Source: Siphonodentalium dalli (Eukaryota; Mollusca; Scaphopoda; Gadilida; Siphonodentaliidae). Taken from it: DNA of 64,000 nt. Made by a program: the position numbers and the translations under genes. The notes below the pieces were generated by a model. That model did not search any database and was not told the origin of the DNA. It saw only the letters and a program-made list of their open reading frames with translations. The first letter of the stretch is position 1. Each line of letters begins with the position of its first letter. This document shows positions 1-11,500 of this stretch, one piece after another. The stretch covers positions 181,331,956-181,395,955 of the forward strand of contig CP136063.1 in NCBI GenBank assembly GCA_032622095.1, in the 5' to 3' direction.

Positions 1-280
1 CACTGTCAAAGTTGTCCACGTATACCAATGCGTTCGCTGAGTTTGTGAGTTGACGAACCATATATTGAGAAGTGAATAGCTAACTGGTTCATTAGGTGTA
101 CATGTCGTTATCCCCATGGGGTATGAGACACATACATGTACATAGAGATGACCTTCTGTAAGCTTGTCTACTCATCTACCATATGCCTTCCTAGTTCAAG
201 ATGACGCACAAATCCCATATTTATCAAATATTTAAAATCGTATAAAGCTAGACACCGGAAAATGAATAGTTTGAAACGTT

Positions 281-416
281 ATGATTAGAGGGACCCTTCT
301 CCCAGGAAGTGGTGAATACTTTGTCGGTGTGAGCGACCTAGATTTATCAGACAAAGAAATGGAAGCTGGTCCAGATAATTATGGACGTGACGTGGCAAAT
401 CATAATCTTTTATCAG
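281..416 (+). other. Possible unassigned exon (ATG open frame ending at a donor)
   Basis: An ATG at 281 opens 45 codons plus one base (MIRGTLLPGSGEYFVGVSDL.. KEMEAGPDNYGRDVANHN) and meets a donor-like CAG/GTAATT at 417. Composition is protein-like. It ends in phase 1, which does not fit exon 1 or exon 2 of LRRC49 directly, and I find no bridging exon. It could be an upstream alternative first exon, an exon of another gene, or chance. Confidence 0.25.
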
Positions 417-782
417 GTAATTGTTCTGATATGACTAGTTGGCGCACCTACTCTTACAGCCATTATCGGCGCTAAGTGGAGAATGGATTTCGAAATGCCA
501 CATCGCGATATTAATTGTGGGTTTTCATCTTTCCAGAAGGATACGAGCTATGTTATGCGTTTTGATACATTTAAGTTGAACTAGTAGATTGTTTATGTAC
601 AGTTTCGTCCATACATACCGATATTATGACAAAAAGTTGAAATTAGTATGTGAAAATATCGATTTATTTTCAATTTCTAGCCGCCAATTTAGCAGCGATG
701 TTGACTGTGAGTATCAATTGCCAAACCATAATGAATACTTCTTGTCACTATTCCATATCAACATGTAATGGTGGGTAGAAAT

Positions 783-2627
783 TAGAGCTGAAACGGTTGA
801 CCCATTCTTCTAACCGGTTAACTATCGGGGTTAACCGGATTTCAACCGGTTAACCGCTAAATTTCTAGCGGACTTCTCTCACACTAATTATGCATTCTGA
901 ACTCCTCGACCTGTGACCTCTGAAACGGTGACGGAATCTGACGAGGTTTGCCGAATGACTAATTATGTCGACATTATGCCATGCTCCAGGGACAAACCTA
1001 GGTGAGAAGTAGTAGCTGAAATAAAGACCTTATTCACGGCATTTAACGATATTCAAAAACACGCATTCATTGTTCTTTTGCTGGCTCTCGTGAGTCGTGA
1101 TGGGGAATGAGCAAGTGAAATTTGTGAATGGCAGGGGAGATCGCTTATTTGCCGTGATCAGCATATGTTTGGGCATTTGCAAAACGAGTAAAATAGTATG
1201 GGTATTGGTAAAACAAGTAACAAAACTATATATTAAAGATATGTAATATATCATTATCATCATTGGTATATCCTCCAATGCATTATATATAAAGACAAGA
1301 AAGTAATAACTAGAGAACAAAAAGGAAGGTCAGTTAGGTCAGACTCGCAGTCCTATTCAGTATTCGAGCTATTCGTCGGTATCATGATAGCGGACACTAG
1401 TGTTGGGAGGTTATATAATTTACGTTTCGGTTTCGGTTTTAGTATGCAATCACTTAACATTATAGCAATTACTGCCAAATTGAGTGTTAATTAGTCCCAC
1501 AGGCAAACCAGTTACAGAGTAGCATGGAGCATCAATTAAATTTCCTTGATAAAAGGGAAGATTATTGAAGAAGTTTTGGGTTGCTTCAACTACGATGTCT
1601 GTTTGGTCACTCAATTGAATTGATCATATTAAATCACAACAGGGAGGAAGAACGGGAAGAGTGAAGACATTGTGCAGCTGATCTCAATCTTCAAACTTTG
1701 TCGACTTACATAGTTTTTATAAACCCCACCGTAAAACAGTTTTATATATAGTATGTCGTGGTGTGATTCCAATTTGAATCCATGTTGCTTCGTGCAGTAT
1801 TAACTATTAAGTTACGAAAGCACGCATTGCCACACAACGCCACTTTTACGTTGTCATTTCCTTGTGTGCATTCAGACTTGATACACAGTGACTGCACACG
1901 TGCTTTTGTCGGAAGAAAACTTCAAAGGGTCGGAATTGATTGAAGGTCGCCGACACTTCCAGACAGTTCGAGAATTGCTACTAAGTATCTGATATTACCG
2001 TGTGTACCAATTAAGGATAGGATAGTTTATTTACAATACACACGAATGACACAGTGGCCGTAATACATAATAAATTATAACAGTGTATTGTCGGGGGTAG
2101 CTTAGCCCTATCGGGCTGTCTTCCTGCTACCCCCTAAAACAAGTATAACTATACGTAATAGCATAGATGCTTGTATTTAAGATCCACGCACTTGTACAGA
2201 CTATAGTCATATATAAAACTTTTTAGAATCTAGTACTTAGGGCATATCACAAATGAGTATTGTCGTGGTTGTGAGCCAATCCAGACGATTTATCAGATCG
2301 AAGATGTACTATCTTTCCATAGGAATTTTTTGAACTGTTCAAATTATCTAAAACATATTAACAGTTTCAGTTCCAGTTCCATGGGTATATATTAAGAACA
2401 AAATATTTTGTTTTCTGTTGCTACAACGCATTGCACTCATTGCACTCTACTATCGGTGACACGGGATTTAGTATTAGTTTTGCATCATTTAACCTAATAT
2501 TTTGAGGATTATTCACGTTCACATTCAACTGACAACGGGATGCGGTTACGTCCGGTTCATTTTTTTCTAACCGGTTACATCGCTAACCGGATGCTAACCG
2601 GTTAACTGTCTAACCATTTCAGCTCTA
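783..2627. mobile_element. Complete hAT-like element, non-autonomous, with 8-bp target duplication
   Basis: GTAGAAAT occurs at 775-782 and again at 2628-2635. Between them the ends are TAGAGCTGAAACGGTT and, inverted, AACCATTTCAGCTCTA. An 8-bp duplication with a TARNG-type terminus is the hAT signature. Subterminal regions at both ends (about 805-855 and 2550-2615) repeat AACCGGTTA several times. The 1.85-kb interior has no transposase-like frame, so it is a deletion derivative or an unrelated passenger mobilised in trans. Confidence 0.85.
2032..2138. repeat. Nested stem-loop sequence
   Basis: CAATACAC (from 2032) pairs with GTGTATTG (2083-2090). Immediately after, GGGGGTAGC pairs with GCTACCCCC around an inner AGCCC-TATC-GGGCT hairpin (2092-2135). 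It lies inside the hAT-like element. The function is unknown. Confidence 0.5.
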
Positions 2628-2635
2628 GTAGAAAT

Positions 2636-4280
2636 CACGAATCAATAACGCCCATCGTAAGAAAGTAAAGGAATGTAGGCTTGTTTTCAAATTTCTGTCG
2701 CCATTTTGGCCACCATCTTCGATTTGGAAAACCATTTCTTTCATGAGATGTAAGGTAATTACTTCACCTCAGTATTTCCAACTCAACTGTAAGCATGGGT
2801 GGAGTTGTCTCGACAATAATGCCCAACTAGAATGCACTCAGAGAGATGCCAACGTGCGCAAAAATGTAATAAACAATAATTTAAAAAATAATTTCACTGT
2901 ATTTTACTTAATTTATTTTATTTTATTTAATGTTAGCAAAAAAAGACAATTACCATTTCTCATTTCATCACAGATAAAAGGCAAATTACTATATTAATCA
3001 TTTAAGTAATTAAAACCAATTCCATGTTGCCGAAAGGATGAGACTTTAATATCGATTACATTTTTTTCAGCGGCATATTTTCATTTTCCGATAGTCAAAG
3101 TTGACCAAAGGAGCAATTATAAGAAATAATTAGTACTATTTTTGTAAATATTGATAGCAGCCAATATGCAACAATAAATATCAATAATTAATCAATAATT
3201 AATAAATAACGATCATTTTATGTAATAATAATTAACAAATGCGTTTTGTTTTGTGTTACGTCATTCGTCGTATTTGACCCGGAACTCTGCTGAAGGTTAG
3301 GCTATTCAGCCTATTGCGTCGAATTACGAAATCGCGTTTTGAATGTCTCTCTTTTCCCGCACGATAAAAAGAGGTCTTCGTACGAACCAAAAATGATAAA
3401 ACTTCCCAATTATAAGTGAAAATACCCAAATGAAGGAGTCTATGTAGGTCCCGAAGGAGTCTATAGACTCTTTGATGTAGATTTCTGATGGAGAAAATGT
3501 AGGTCGATCTATTTTTGTCATAACTCTGACGAATTTTGACTGGGAGAAAAAATCGAAATCGAGGCCAACTACGAGCATGCCAGTTTTAAATATAGAAACA
3601 GGGAATCCTGACAAATGGCGATATCGGCGACAAACAAATAATCGAAAACAACACATAAAATAAACATAGCAAAAACGCGGCACAGTAAAAATGTCAGAAC
3701 GCCACGAGGTTTTACGTCGTTTTTGGTGACGTCATGGAGTGTGACACCAAGCTACCAAGCTACGAATCTGTCTGATCGCCATACTGTTGCGCGAGCGCAC
3801 GTAATGATGATTATGATGTGAATATGAGGCAATTTCAGTGATTTTTCAAAATCTGTCCGCCATTGTGGGCGCCATTTTGGATTTGGGGGACTTTTATTAG
3901 GATATGGTACAAGGAATGTTCTTTGCCTAAGTGTTCCCAACTCACATTAGTAAGCAGGTGTGGAGTGTGCTCACTGATGTTAAAATTGGTGATTTTCGGC
4001 GATTTTTTATTTCTGGTGGCCATTTTGGCCGCCATCTTGGATTTGGGCGAATATTCCTCAACTCAGGTATAAGAGGAATCCTAGCTCGAGTATCTCCTGC
4101 ACATATTTATGCATGGGTGTTGTTATGATAGCTATAACATTCATTGATTCGAAACATTACATGGCGTTATTAGTGTGGATTCGGCTTTGACCTATTATAC
4201 AGGCATTTGGGAAAACGTGATATCGGACAAAAATATCCCACAATGAATGTATATTATGGTCCCCATGTGTTCACCAATGA
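2636..4280. repeat. Intergenic AT-rich DNA with degenerate GCCATTTTGG repeats
   Basis: Copies of a degenerate repeat containing GGCCATTTTGGCCGCCATC, or close variants, lie near 2700, 3865 and 4020. They resemble the long arrays further right. An AT-rich tract with repeated AATAATTAAT fills 3150-3240. No coding sequence is supported. Confidence 0.5.
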
Positions 4281-5090
4281 CTCTTCTATAAATGTATAAC
4301 ATCACGCCAAGATGCCAATATTTTCCCACAGAGACAAACGAAAGGTGGTAACGGGTCAGAAAAATAGCATATTTTCACATTTCGGTGGCCATCTTGGCCG
4401 CCATATTGGATTCTGGTGTCGGATTTTTGGCTAATTTGTAAGGGTTGTATATTAGCATAACGAATCGAGCGGAAAAGAAGACTACATGTGATAATATCTT
4501 TACTATAACGGCGATCAAAGAGACCTGGTGTATATAAAAAAAATGGCCACCACAATGGACGCCATCTTGTCTGGAGTCTCTGCGGCCACTTTTTTTTTCT
4601 TGTTAACAACTGAAAAAAATTAGAGGAGACATTAAGAAAGAAAATTAGTGGGGTGAAGTTGAGTCCTGGGGGGGGGGGGGGGGGGGTGCAGAGGTCGACC
4701 AATATCTCCTGGACTATACATTCAGTGTTAAATTGACTATATTCAAACAACTTTTTTGTTGTCAAATCACAATATACTGAGATTTATATTTGCGGCATGA
4801 TGTTATAAATTTATCTGTGATTATAACAAAGTTTTTCATTTAGCATGACGCTTGTCATAATTTTCACATTTAATGGCAAAACCAATGTGTGTTCTCTGGT
4901 TTAGATATATTAAGAGTTCAGGAATCCGTCTGTCTGTTCTGGTCTTTGCGATTTTTCTTCCAGAGCCCTTGACCGATTTCAATCAATTTTGGTTTGGTGC
5001 CTCGGGGTACCCCGGCAGAAGTTATAACAGTCTTATTTTTTAAATTAAATTTTTTAAACAAATTAATTTTTAAAAAAACATTTCAGAATT
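4281..5090. repeat. Intergenic repeats with a 19-G tract
   Basis: Holds further GGCCATCTTGG-type repeats (4385-4420, 4545-4595) and an uninterrupted run of 19 G at 4668-4686. A low-copy-like segment at 4910-5035 (CGTCTGTCTGTTCTGG..) resembles the 5' part of dispersed repeats elsewhere in the window. Confidence 0.45.
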
Positions 5091-5345
5091 TAAATTTTTT
5101 TAGCAAGAAGTTTCAATCTATTAGATTGAAACTTCTTGCTAAAAAATTTAAAAAATCTAAAAAGAAAATTTAAAATTTATATAATTTTTTTTTTTTAATT
5201 TAAATTAAAACAAAAAATTAATTAAAACAAAAGTTATAAAGTTTCAATCTAAAAATCTATATTTTTTCAAATTTAAAAAACAGCAGATCAGAGATCAATC
5301 TAAAAAAAAAAATAATAATAATTTAAATTAAAAAAAAAAATTAAA
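5091..5345. repeat. AT-rich hairpin and low-complexity tract
   Basis: TTAGCAAGAAGTTTCAATCT (ending 5119) is followed after three bases by its reverse complement (5123-5150), a stem of about 28 bp. The rest is A/T runs including repeated AATTTAAATTAAAA. Confidence 0.7.
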
Positions 5346-7260
5346 CTATTTAAAATATCAAAATTTGCACGAATCATATACATGAGTCTGTTTCAGCCAG
5401 TTAACATAAGGGCAAGTGTTGATGTGTCTGAAGTCGATCTCGGGTAGCAGACAATATTTATGTGGTAGGAAAGCTCCATTCCTGCAGGGTCTCTTAACTT
5501 CATCACCTGACTTTACTAGTAATTAAATTATTGAACCGCTGCCAGTTGGCTTACTTGTGTTAATATTAGTAGTGTTGTCAGTGATTTTGGAATTTTTTTC
5601 TCCAAAACATGCATGTGCGTGTACATAAATTATTATATGTTAGTTACTATCTATACAGTGATGATGTAAGTGAACAATCCATTAAATACTGCAGAATTAT
5701 AGGACAATTCTCCTGATTTAGTCGAGAATGTATCTTATAATACAATCAATTGGAAATATCTCAGACTAAATCATGAAAAAGTACCTTAAATATTCCACAT
5801 ATTTAGGGTATAAATGCATTTCTCTGAAATATGTGTGTATTCTACCATAATTTAAACAGAAAGGTGCAAGTATGCTAACAGATGATAACAACCAAAATTA
5901 AGTCTCATATTTGAAAATTACCCTTGTACTATTATTGCGCCCCCATACTTTTTATTTATTTTTAAGGGAATTTCCCCTCTACTATTATTCCACGCCTAAA
6001 TATTATTTGGATCCAGAGAGTATGGTCGACATTTACACAATACCAGTAATACAAACAAAAATTGAGGCCGAAGTATGACTTAATTCAGCGACAATCAACT
6101 TCATGTTTTCACATGCCAATAATGCAGAAAACATGCAGCTTGTAATTAGCATTTCAGCAACACTTCAACACAATGTGTTCTGGGAGGAAAAGTGGGGAAT
6201 TTCCAAGCAATTTTCCATCACTTGTTCCATATAGTTTTATAATCATAGTGTAATGAACAAACAGTCAGAACTTTGAGGTTTGTTTTGACTGAGTACTCAG
6301 ATAGTAACAAAATTCACTTGAAAAAGGAGGTGTATATCGTAATTACACATCAACCAGGAATGGTAACTCTGAAACCTACGAAATTGAAGGTTCAGCAACC
6401 TCAGTTTCTGTATAATAGTTGATAAATCATAGGAATTATAATATACTGTTACCCGTTATCTAAAATATATGTGATCAGAAAGTTATGACATTGTCAGTTT
6501 AATATTATTGCATAGGGAGCTACATGTAATAAGAACCTTTTACGGCAGTTTCAGGAAACTTTTCTCTCAGACCTTAATTAATATCTTTTAATTTTTTCTT
6601 TAAGTTTTTCACAGTCTCCATATAGGCGGAACTGGTGGCTATTTGCTACCGTGGCTACAGTGTATTCTTTCTGGTAAGATTCTTGTTCTGAATGAGAATT
6701 CCATCGTTAAAGTTTGTTCAGTATGCTACTGTCTTGTTCGCATGTCTTTTTGCGCTGTTGTAAAGATGCCCATTCTGCTACCAGCTCTTCTCCTGACAAT
6801 TTGAAATAAAGTTAAACGGGTTTAAACTTTATGATGGTGAAGTGCAATGGCAGAGTTTAAAAACTATCATTGTGTTGAATGTTTTTATTGCTTGCTTGTT
6901 TTATTTGTTCAATGGTTCCTTATTTACATGTTATATAGTAATGTGTTTATTCAATAACATTTCATTGTTTACTCCTATGAGATCAAAATGGTTGGAAACT
7001 CAAAATTGCAATTTAATTATATTTTCTTTTATTTTGATATCATCTGAACACATAAATACGCAATCAAGCACATACACAATCAAACACATTACCGCACATA
7101 TAATCTATAATTTATATATTATATAAATAAATTAGGTCCATTGGGATCCAGCCCAATATTTATTTTACATTTAGTACTGGTGGATTGATACTGACATGAG
7201 ACACTGATATCATCGGGGATAACATGAAAAATCAACCTAGGTCCATTTATTTCCATCATG
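5346..7260. other. Intergenic, no feature recognised
   Basis: AT-rich unique-looking DNA. Open frames here (for example 6842-7126) are hydrophobic AT-rich translations without domain character. No gene supported. Confidence 0.4.
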
Positions 7261-7274
7261 GTCCCCTTGTAGTC

Positions 7275-7431
7275 AGACGTAATAAAAAAGTAATTGATTA
7301 CATTTTTCTAAAGTAATTGTAATCATAATTGATTACATTTGAAAAAAATGTAATCAGTAATTGTAATCATGTAAATCAAGAGTAATTTTAATCGTAATTG
7401 ATTACATTGGACTGTAATCACCCCAACCCTG
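7275..7431. mobile_element. GTAATTGATTACA-type element fragment (hAT-like end)
   Basis: Many overlapping copies of TAATTGATTACA and TGTAATCA end in CACCCCAACCCTG. The CAGGGTTGGGG terminus with dense subterminal GTAATC repeats is familiar from animal hAT-type elements. I see only one terminus clearly. Confidence 0.55.
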
Positions 7432-7432
7432 G

Positions 7433-7760
7433 TTTAAAGATGGACTATCTCTTCCTATAACAAGTGTTATATAGTTTCCTGGGTATAAAATCATATATAT
7501 GAAACAAAGACTCTTGTACTAAAATGCTTCTATCTATAATATTGATTTTATTTCAAATTTTCCCGTATAATACATTTATACAATCAATTTGGGACATGTT
7601 ACAGCTCGCTGAAATGCTCAGAGTGGAGCAAGCAGTGGAACTCTCTCTATCTGAGATTTCCTAATAGTGTCATGACGGTATGTTCTAAAAATAGTATTGA
7701 AAAAATTGTCCCAATTGATTATCGCATTGTATAAGAAAATATCGATATAAAATCCTCAAT
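7433..7760. mobile_element. TTAA-bounded palindromic element, family G, truncated
   Basis: Starts TTAAAGATGGACTATCTCTT and shares ATATAGTTTCCTGGGTATAA and CAATTTGGGACAT with complete copies at 42459-42871. The right end is decayed. Confidence 0.6.
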
Positions 7761-8149
7761 AAGTAAGTCGGAAGATTCCATACCAATCAGAAGAGTTTGA
7801 AATCACAATTATTATTAAACTATGTTTTTGAATGACAAGTTATTATTAACACTGCCATTCAGTATATATTAATAGTCTGCCATATCCATCTTGTTTGGAT
7901 TGTCTGATATAACTTTATTGAAAACTGAGTTTGAAGAAATCATAATATCAGAGAACCAGTGTTTGGACATAAAACCTCTCTCAGTTTGTGCACCCATGTA
8001 CAGTGTAACATCATACATGGTAAATTGAGCATTATTTCAGACAATGGATGCCGTTTTTGGTGAACTGGACTATTATGTCATGTGTCACATTTTAGATGGC
8101 TGTCAAATCAGCAATGGGAGAGCAGGAGACAATAAGCCTTATTACTGGT
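7761..8149. other. Intergenic, nothing recognised
   Basis: AT-rich sequence without repeats or coding signal that I can identify. Confidence 0.4.
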
Positions 8150-8559
8150 TCGCAATTTTCAAGATGGCCGATGGTTCCATATGGTCCGATTCCTAGCTTT
8201 TATCCAACCCACCGGTAAAAGCCGGTAAAAGGTCAAAGTTGAGAAGTAGCATACATTTGTAAACATTCGACAGCTGAGTGCGAGAATGTTGTATCAACAT
8301 TTTATGGCTTAATTTCATTTATTCTGAGTGCAACTACATGTTTAAGAATTGTTTTGTGGCCTTGTCATCTGTAGAGTTAGGATCTGGTGACGGTGCAGAC
8401 ATTCAGACACGCTTTTTTGTCAACGAACTTCCCATAAGTTACTAATAAATAGCGAGTTCTCGCGTTAAAAAAATAACTCATTTTATTTTGGGAATTCCCA
8501 GACTGGAGTCATATGCTAAAAATAGATGCTACTTGTTAACTTTAACCTCCGGAGACCAA
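8150..8559 (+). promoter_or_regulatory. Probable promoter / 5'UTR region of LRRC49
   Basis: Inferred from its position just upstream of the start codon. I see no clear TATA box, which would be ordinary for a widely expressed gene. An AAGATGGCCG string at 8161-8170 resembles a YY1-type site. The transcription start cannot be placed from sequence alone. Confidence 0.3.
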
Positions 8560-8577
8560 ATGGCGGATTCATCGCGA
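8560..8577 (+). CDS. LRRC49: LRRC49 exon 1: start codon micro-exon (MADSSR)
   Basis: ATGGCGGATTCATCGCGA is followed directly by a consensus donor GTAAGT at 8578. The start context is favourable (A at -3, G at +4), and the exon ends in phase 0, matching exon 2. I see no in-frame ATG upstream in the open stretch from 8488. This is the best supported start I can find, but 18 nt cannot be proved by sequence alone, and an alternative or additional 5' exon is possible. Confidence 0.6.
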
Positions 8578-11500
8578 GTAAGTGATATCACTTATTGTAG
8601 GCCACTCGCAAAGTTGAACAGTGGGAGGAGCATTTTGCTGTCTAGCCATGTGAATTTCGTGTGGCATTGCACACAATGATCTGTTTACTATCACTTAGAT
8701 GTCAGAAAATTGGTGTAATCCTCATTACTGTTTTATTGCATTTGGTGGCCAATTGTTTGACAGTGCACTGCCATGAGTGCCTTTTGTTACCCTGTTTCAC
8801 CTAGCAGATGATAATACTATTAATTTGATTCTCACGTCGCTTCCGTTACAAAATCAATTTGGGTTTTTTAATTAGATTTCCGGGGTAAAAAAATCTTTAA
8901 CCAAATGAAATTTGTTTTTGCCATTTTCGAAGAAAAAAATTGGCCATTGGCCTATATCAGTGTGAACCATGTTCTGCAGAATGGACATCTTCAAAATAAC
9001 TATTAGTCATTCACTTTTATTTCAGGTTTCACTGTATTCTTGTTTGTGAAAATGAATGGTGTTGTCAGATGCTTTTATGAATCTTTTCTTTGAATATTTA
9101 AGCTTTCCACCATTCGCCTCTTTCTATCAGCACATATCACAGGCTGAAATCGAAGTATTTCTTTGTCGCTATTTCTTAGCCGCCTAATCTATTGCTTCAT
9201 AATATTTTTGGCCTCTTCACAATATGGACTTTTTTGTTCTAACTCACCCTGCAGATGCTTCTGTGTCAGTCATATCATTATGCAAACTACATCTACTGGT
9301 ATTTAACACTCAATTTTAGCAATTAGAATCAATTCACTAATTTCAAGTAATTTGATAAAAAAATCTCTCAATTGTTGTATTTGGTAATCAAACCAAACAA
9401 TTACACAATGTATATTAAACTAAAAAACATTGTAAATGTTTACCTTCATCTGGTTTTGCCACATATTGTATTCGCTTGACTTCAATGACATCAAACTAGT
9501 GTACAATTTCTTTATCTTTCATAAATATTAAACTTTAAAAAATAGTAAATGTTCACCTTCATCGAGTTACCACATATTTTCATGGCTTGACTTCAATGAC
9601 ATCAAATTAGTCTACAATTTTGTTATCTTTCATCTCACTACTTGGTTATTCAGGGTGTGTATGAGACCTTAATGTCCCCAAATTTAAATAAATTTATAAT
9701 GTTTACACCTGTAACATCACTGGTTATTGATTCTAAGAAAACTGTTGTGAATGTACATGTATTATTAATATAAGCAACAGTATTATTCATGCCATCTCTA
9801 TTTATAGGGAATATTGATATGGCTTATAATGATAATTGTCCATATTTATCCAGATTTGTGCTTCATTATTTCAGAACAATTTTGTACCTCCCAGTTTTGG
9901 ATTGCAAGTGTTCCCAGCCAACAATTTAGCATTAGGAGACAGATCTGACACTAAGGTTAGTTTTGGTACCTTTTGGAACATTATTATCGTTAATAATAAC
10001 ATCATCAGGCTGCATCAGGTCTGACAATATGTTGCGCACATTTGCAGAATAAGGTTCCCAGAAGGTGAATTTAGTGATGCTATCCTGCACAGCAGGCTAG
10101 CATCACCAAATTGACCCTCTGAGAACCTCATTCTGCTCAGGCCTCAACTGCTATGGGAGACCTAGGATCAGATTGAATTTTCCCAGTTGAAGTTGTTTAT
10201 GTTCACCCATTAGTCACCTCGATTATGCATTTTATCTTATGCAAATTAGGGGATATAGAAACTTCACTGAAGGGAAAAAGTAACTGAAAACAATGTCAAT
10301 TTGAGACTATTGCTACTTGGTGATGCTAACCTGCTGTGTGGAACAGCATCACTAAATTCACCATCTGGGGCCCTCATTCTGAAAATGCATAATAAAGATA
10401 CTTTCCAGCGAAGATGGGGCTTAAGCAGAATGAGGACATCAGAGGTGAATTTAGTTATGCTAGCCTGCTGTGTGGAGTAGCATCACTAAATTTACCCTCT
10501 GGGGACCTCATTCTGAAAATGTACGGCATCATATTTTCAGGCCTTGTAGTGTCAATTTTATTGACTAAAGGGAGATGTACTAGTACTGGTAACAATACAG
10601 TAATGCTCTAAGTAATCGACTCCATAACCACAGCAGAATTATGGGTAACTTAATTTTCAGGATTTAGTTGGAAATATGGCTTGTTGCCATTCATCGGAAT
10701 GCTCTCGGCAATGCTTAAAGGCTTCCAAGCAAGTCTGAGTTTAATGTGCCTGTCATTTGCAGGCTAGCATCACTAAATTCACCCTCTGGGGACCTCATTC
10801 TGCTTATCGGCCTCATCTTCTTATGACAGGCACACTAAGCTCAGACTTGCTTCCAAGCAGGTTTTGAAAAAGCTATGTTATAGATATGTTCGGCCAATAT
10901 AAACAATATTGCTAGATTCTCATCCCGCCCAACCTTATTTTTGGTCCCCGGGGCCCCTCCAAGCATGAGATTAGTGAGTCTATCTTTTGCATAATGAGGT
11001 CCCCAGAGGGTGAATTTAGTGATGCTATCCCGCATAGTGGACTATCATCACTAAATTCACCCCCATGGGAACCTCATTCTGCATGGCCTCATCTGCTATT
11101 GGAGACATAGAATCAGATTGAATGATGCATATTGTGATGTACAGTACATTGGATTCTATTTCTTTCAGTTTAGTTTCTCTATATCCCCAAATTGGCAGAC
11201 GATACAATGCATAATCGAGGTTCCCAATGGGTGACATCACAATATTAACCATTTGGGAACTTCAATCTGAGTCTATTACTCCCATAGCAGATGAGACCAT
11301 GCAGAATGAGGTCCTAAGAGGGTGAATTTGGTGATGCTAGCCCACTATGCGGGATAGCGTCACTAAATTCACACTCTGGGGACCTCATTCTGCAAATGAG
11401 AGGCACACTAAACTTAGGCTTGTGTACGAATGAAGTTGCATGCTGCCAATTTGGACATGAAATTTATGAAAATAACTACCTAATTCTGTATTTCCATTTG

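Noticed and set aside
805-2615. AACCGGTT clusters as Grainyhead enhancers of LRRC49
   Set aside because: They sit symmetrically at the two ends of a transposable element, so transposase-binding sites are the simpler explanation; kept only as an alternative.
4286-4765. 159-codon minus-strand open frame
   Set aside because: Runs antisense through the 19-G tract (a proline run) and GCCATCTTGG repeats; no gene signal.
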